31,114 nt of DNA from positions 1-31,114 of IMG/VR virus record IMGVR_UViG_3300031952_000095. One strand, 5' to 3'. The notes under the pieces were generated by a model. That model was not told where the DNA came from, did not search any database, and was given only the letters and a program-made list of their open reading frames with translations. This stretch comes from a virus. Positions 29,920 to 31,114 of this stretch are shown one piece after another. The translations under genes and the position numbers were made by a program. Every line of letters begins with the position of its first letter. Positions within the stretch are counted from its first letter, which is position 1.

Positions 29920-30491
29920 TTCACCTATTGTGTGGTGGACACAATTCTGGGAAGACGACGTTTGCTAGATATATGCAAATTGGGAAGAAGAATATTTATA
30001 GAATATCTATTGAAGAACTTGCTTTTAGCATAGGATTCGGAGACAACGACTATGAGATCCTCCAGCAGCTCATTGCATTTTTTATAGTTAGAGGAGATAT
30101 CATAATAGATACAACGATATATAATAAACTTTCACATAGGAAATCGATAATCGACATAGCAAGAAAACTTGGGGCGGCAATATGCGCCTATGTTGTAACT
30201 CGCCCAATTGATCAATGTTCCAGTGATGATTATACAAAAGAAGAAATAGAAGAAAGTCATGATATAGATATGCCGAAATTGCTCGAAGGATTTTCCAAAG
30301 TTATAACTGTATCGTGGATCCAATCGATTGACTTAATCTCAGTCGATAACACCATAATTAATGCTAAACCAATAATTACGGTTATAGAGCACATTCCAGA
30401 CAATATGCCTATATCTGTTAAGCAAAAGAAGAAAATAATCAAACATAACTTGGAACGTGGTAGGCAAAACCTATTTAGGCCAAAACCATGA
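29901..30491 (+). CDS. Untagged P-loop kinase
   Basis: The 196-residue protein opens with MVNPRIIHLLCGGHNSGKTTFARYM, with the Walker A GGHNSGKTT at 12-20. IIIDTTIYNKLSHRKSIIDIARKLG follows, the DxT(N)...R-type element of PNK-like kinases. The C-terminus is basic (KQKKKIIKHNLERGRQN). It is a second kinase of the same superfamily as the tagged one at 28445-28969 but lacks the tag. That suggests one acts inside the virion or early after injection and the other in the infected cell. The start lies in the previous gene without a strong SD. Confidence 0.7.
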   Translation: MVNPRIIHLLCGGHNSGKTTFARYMQIGKKNIYRISIEELAFSIGFGDNDYEILQQLIAFFIVRGDIIIDTTIYNKLSHRKSIIDIARKLGAAICAYVVTRPIDQCSSDDYTKEEIEESHDIDMPKLLEGFSKVITVSWIQSIDLISVDNTIINAKPIITVIEHIPDNMPISVKQKKKIIKHNLERGRQNLFRPKP

Positions 30492-31114
30492 CAGAAGAAT
30501 TAACACCGTCTCCGCCCAAACTGCCATCCAGGGGGATGAAAGATGGCGACCAAATCATCGATGGTAATGGTAATATATTCGAGTATAATACTGAGCATGA
30601 TACGTGGGTATACAAGGGCAGGATTGAATCTCCAGATCTTGTTACTAGATATAACGATGGTTTGGTATACCCGTCGCTTTATAAGAGAATGTTATTAATT
30701 CAAGAATTAATAGACAAAGGAATGGATTTTGGTTTATTCAAACTCGATACTCCAGGTGACATTCCTTATTATTATTTCTTCTATTCGTCTGATGATCTAA
30801 TAAGATTTTATCCAAGGCCAAATGGTAAGTTGCAAATTGAACTTGATAGGAATAGGTTATACCAGAAGCTCCTACGTAGTTGTTGTGCCGGTCCGAAAGG
30901 ACAAGTTGGGTTAAAAGGCATAACTGGTAGAGATGGTATACCAGCAGAGCGCGAGCGATATTTCCTACCAACGCATGCTTCTGACAACCAGTTTGAATTT
31001 GAAACTACAGTCGACACACCAATAGATGCGGACATATCACTTAGATTATATCGCGCCAATACGATCCTAGTTGAATATTTAATTAGGATATCTGGGGGGA
31101 CGTCGCCAATCGTA
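30488..31114 (+). CDS. Collagen-like virion structural protein, C-terminus outside window
   Basis: ATG 30488 overlaps the preceding stop (ATGA). At least 209 residues are visible, open to the window edge. Near the start, MKDGDQIIDGNGNIFEYNTEHDTWVYKG is a repeat style seen in phage tail or neck proteins. GPKGQVGLKGITGRDGIP shows collagen-like Gly-X-Y triplets, common in trimeric phage fibres. The end has beta-rich sequence. It marks entry to a structural gene region, in line with the tagged genes being late genes. Exact identity unknown. Confidence 0.65.
   Translation, partial: MTEELTPSPPKLPSRGMKDGDQIIDGNGNIFEYNTEHDTWVYKGRIESPDLVTRYNDGLVYPSLYKRMLLIQELIDKGMDFGLFKLDTPGDIPYYYFFYSSDDLIRFYPRPNGKLQIELDRNRLYQKLLRSCCAGPKGQVGLKGITGRDGIPAERERYFLPTHASDNQFEFETTVDTPIDADISLRLYRANTILVEYLIRISGGTSPIV

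Overview
The window reads as a piece of a large, lytic, tailed bacteriophage genome, most likely a myovirus with T4-type head maturation. Genes are dense and mostly short, with ATGA/TAATG overlaps. The DNA is AT-rich by eye. A near-complete phage replication and recombination set is present, and there is no ribosomal, tRNA or central-metabolic gene. The host cannot be read from the sequence; a lipoprotein signal and Shine-Dalgarno (SD) sites of the GGAGG type fit a bacterial host.

Layout. 1-3237 (minus): small unknown, membrane and zinc-ribbon genes. 3323-4013 (plus): an HNH endonuclease and a small gene. 3970-11083 (minus): replication/recombination block with FEN-type 5' nuclease, gp32-like ssDNA-binding protein, possible UvsY-like mediator, minimal family A DNA polymerase, zinc-ribbon protein, DnaB/gp41-like helicase, SH3-like small proteins and bacterial-type RecA. 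11132-12431 (plus): three unknown genes. 12428-13599: a divergent pair with nearly touching start codons. 13568-22550 (minus): family 4 uracil-DNA glycosylase, FAD-type oxidoreductase, zinc proteins and a bacterial-type DNA polymerase III alpha split into two genes. The C-terminal half carries an intein, and a LAGLIDADG endonuclease lies inside the intein in another reading frame. 22689-23843 (plus): lipoprotein, small genes, a GC-rich hairpin-rich stretch and a tiny membrane protein. 23849-24523 (minus): metalloprotease. 24557-31114 (plus): a cassette of accessory proteins ending in a collagen-like structural gene.

The most interesting system is the cassette at 23.8-29.9 kb. Six unrelated proteins share the N-terminal tag (D/N/E)PKDIAKLITEDPDV, and three neighbours plus one distant gene (464-850) begin MKLxxLxE or a close variant. 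Both tags contain an (L/I)xE site near the N-terminus, as do the capsid-targeting peptides of T4 internal head proteins and Alt, which the prohead protease cleaves. The bodies differ completely: P-loop kinase, ADP-ribosyltransferase-like, HExxH protease, two ParB-like domains and several zinc proteins. My reading is that this is a modular set of proteins packaged in the head and injected with the DNA. This is an inference; the repeated tags are directly visible.

The replication genes mix origins. RecA, DnaE and DnaB-like proteins look bacterial, while the gp32-like SSB and FEN look T4-like. Two DNA polymerase families (A and C) coexist, which raises the question of which one replicates the genome.
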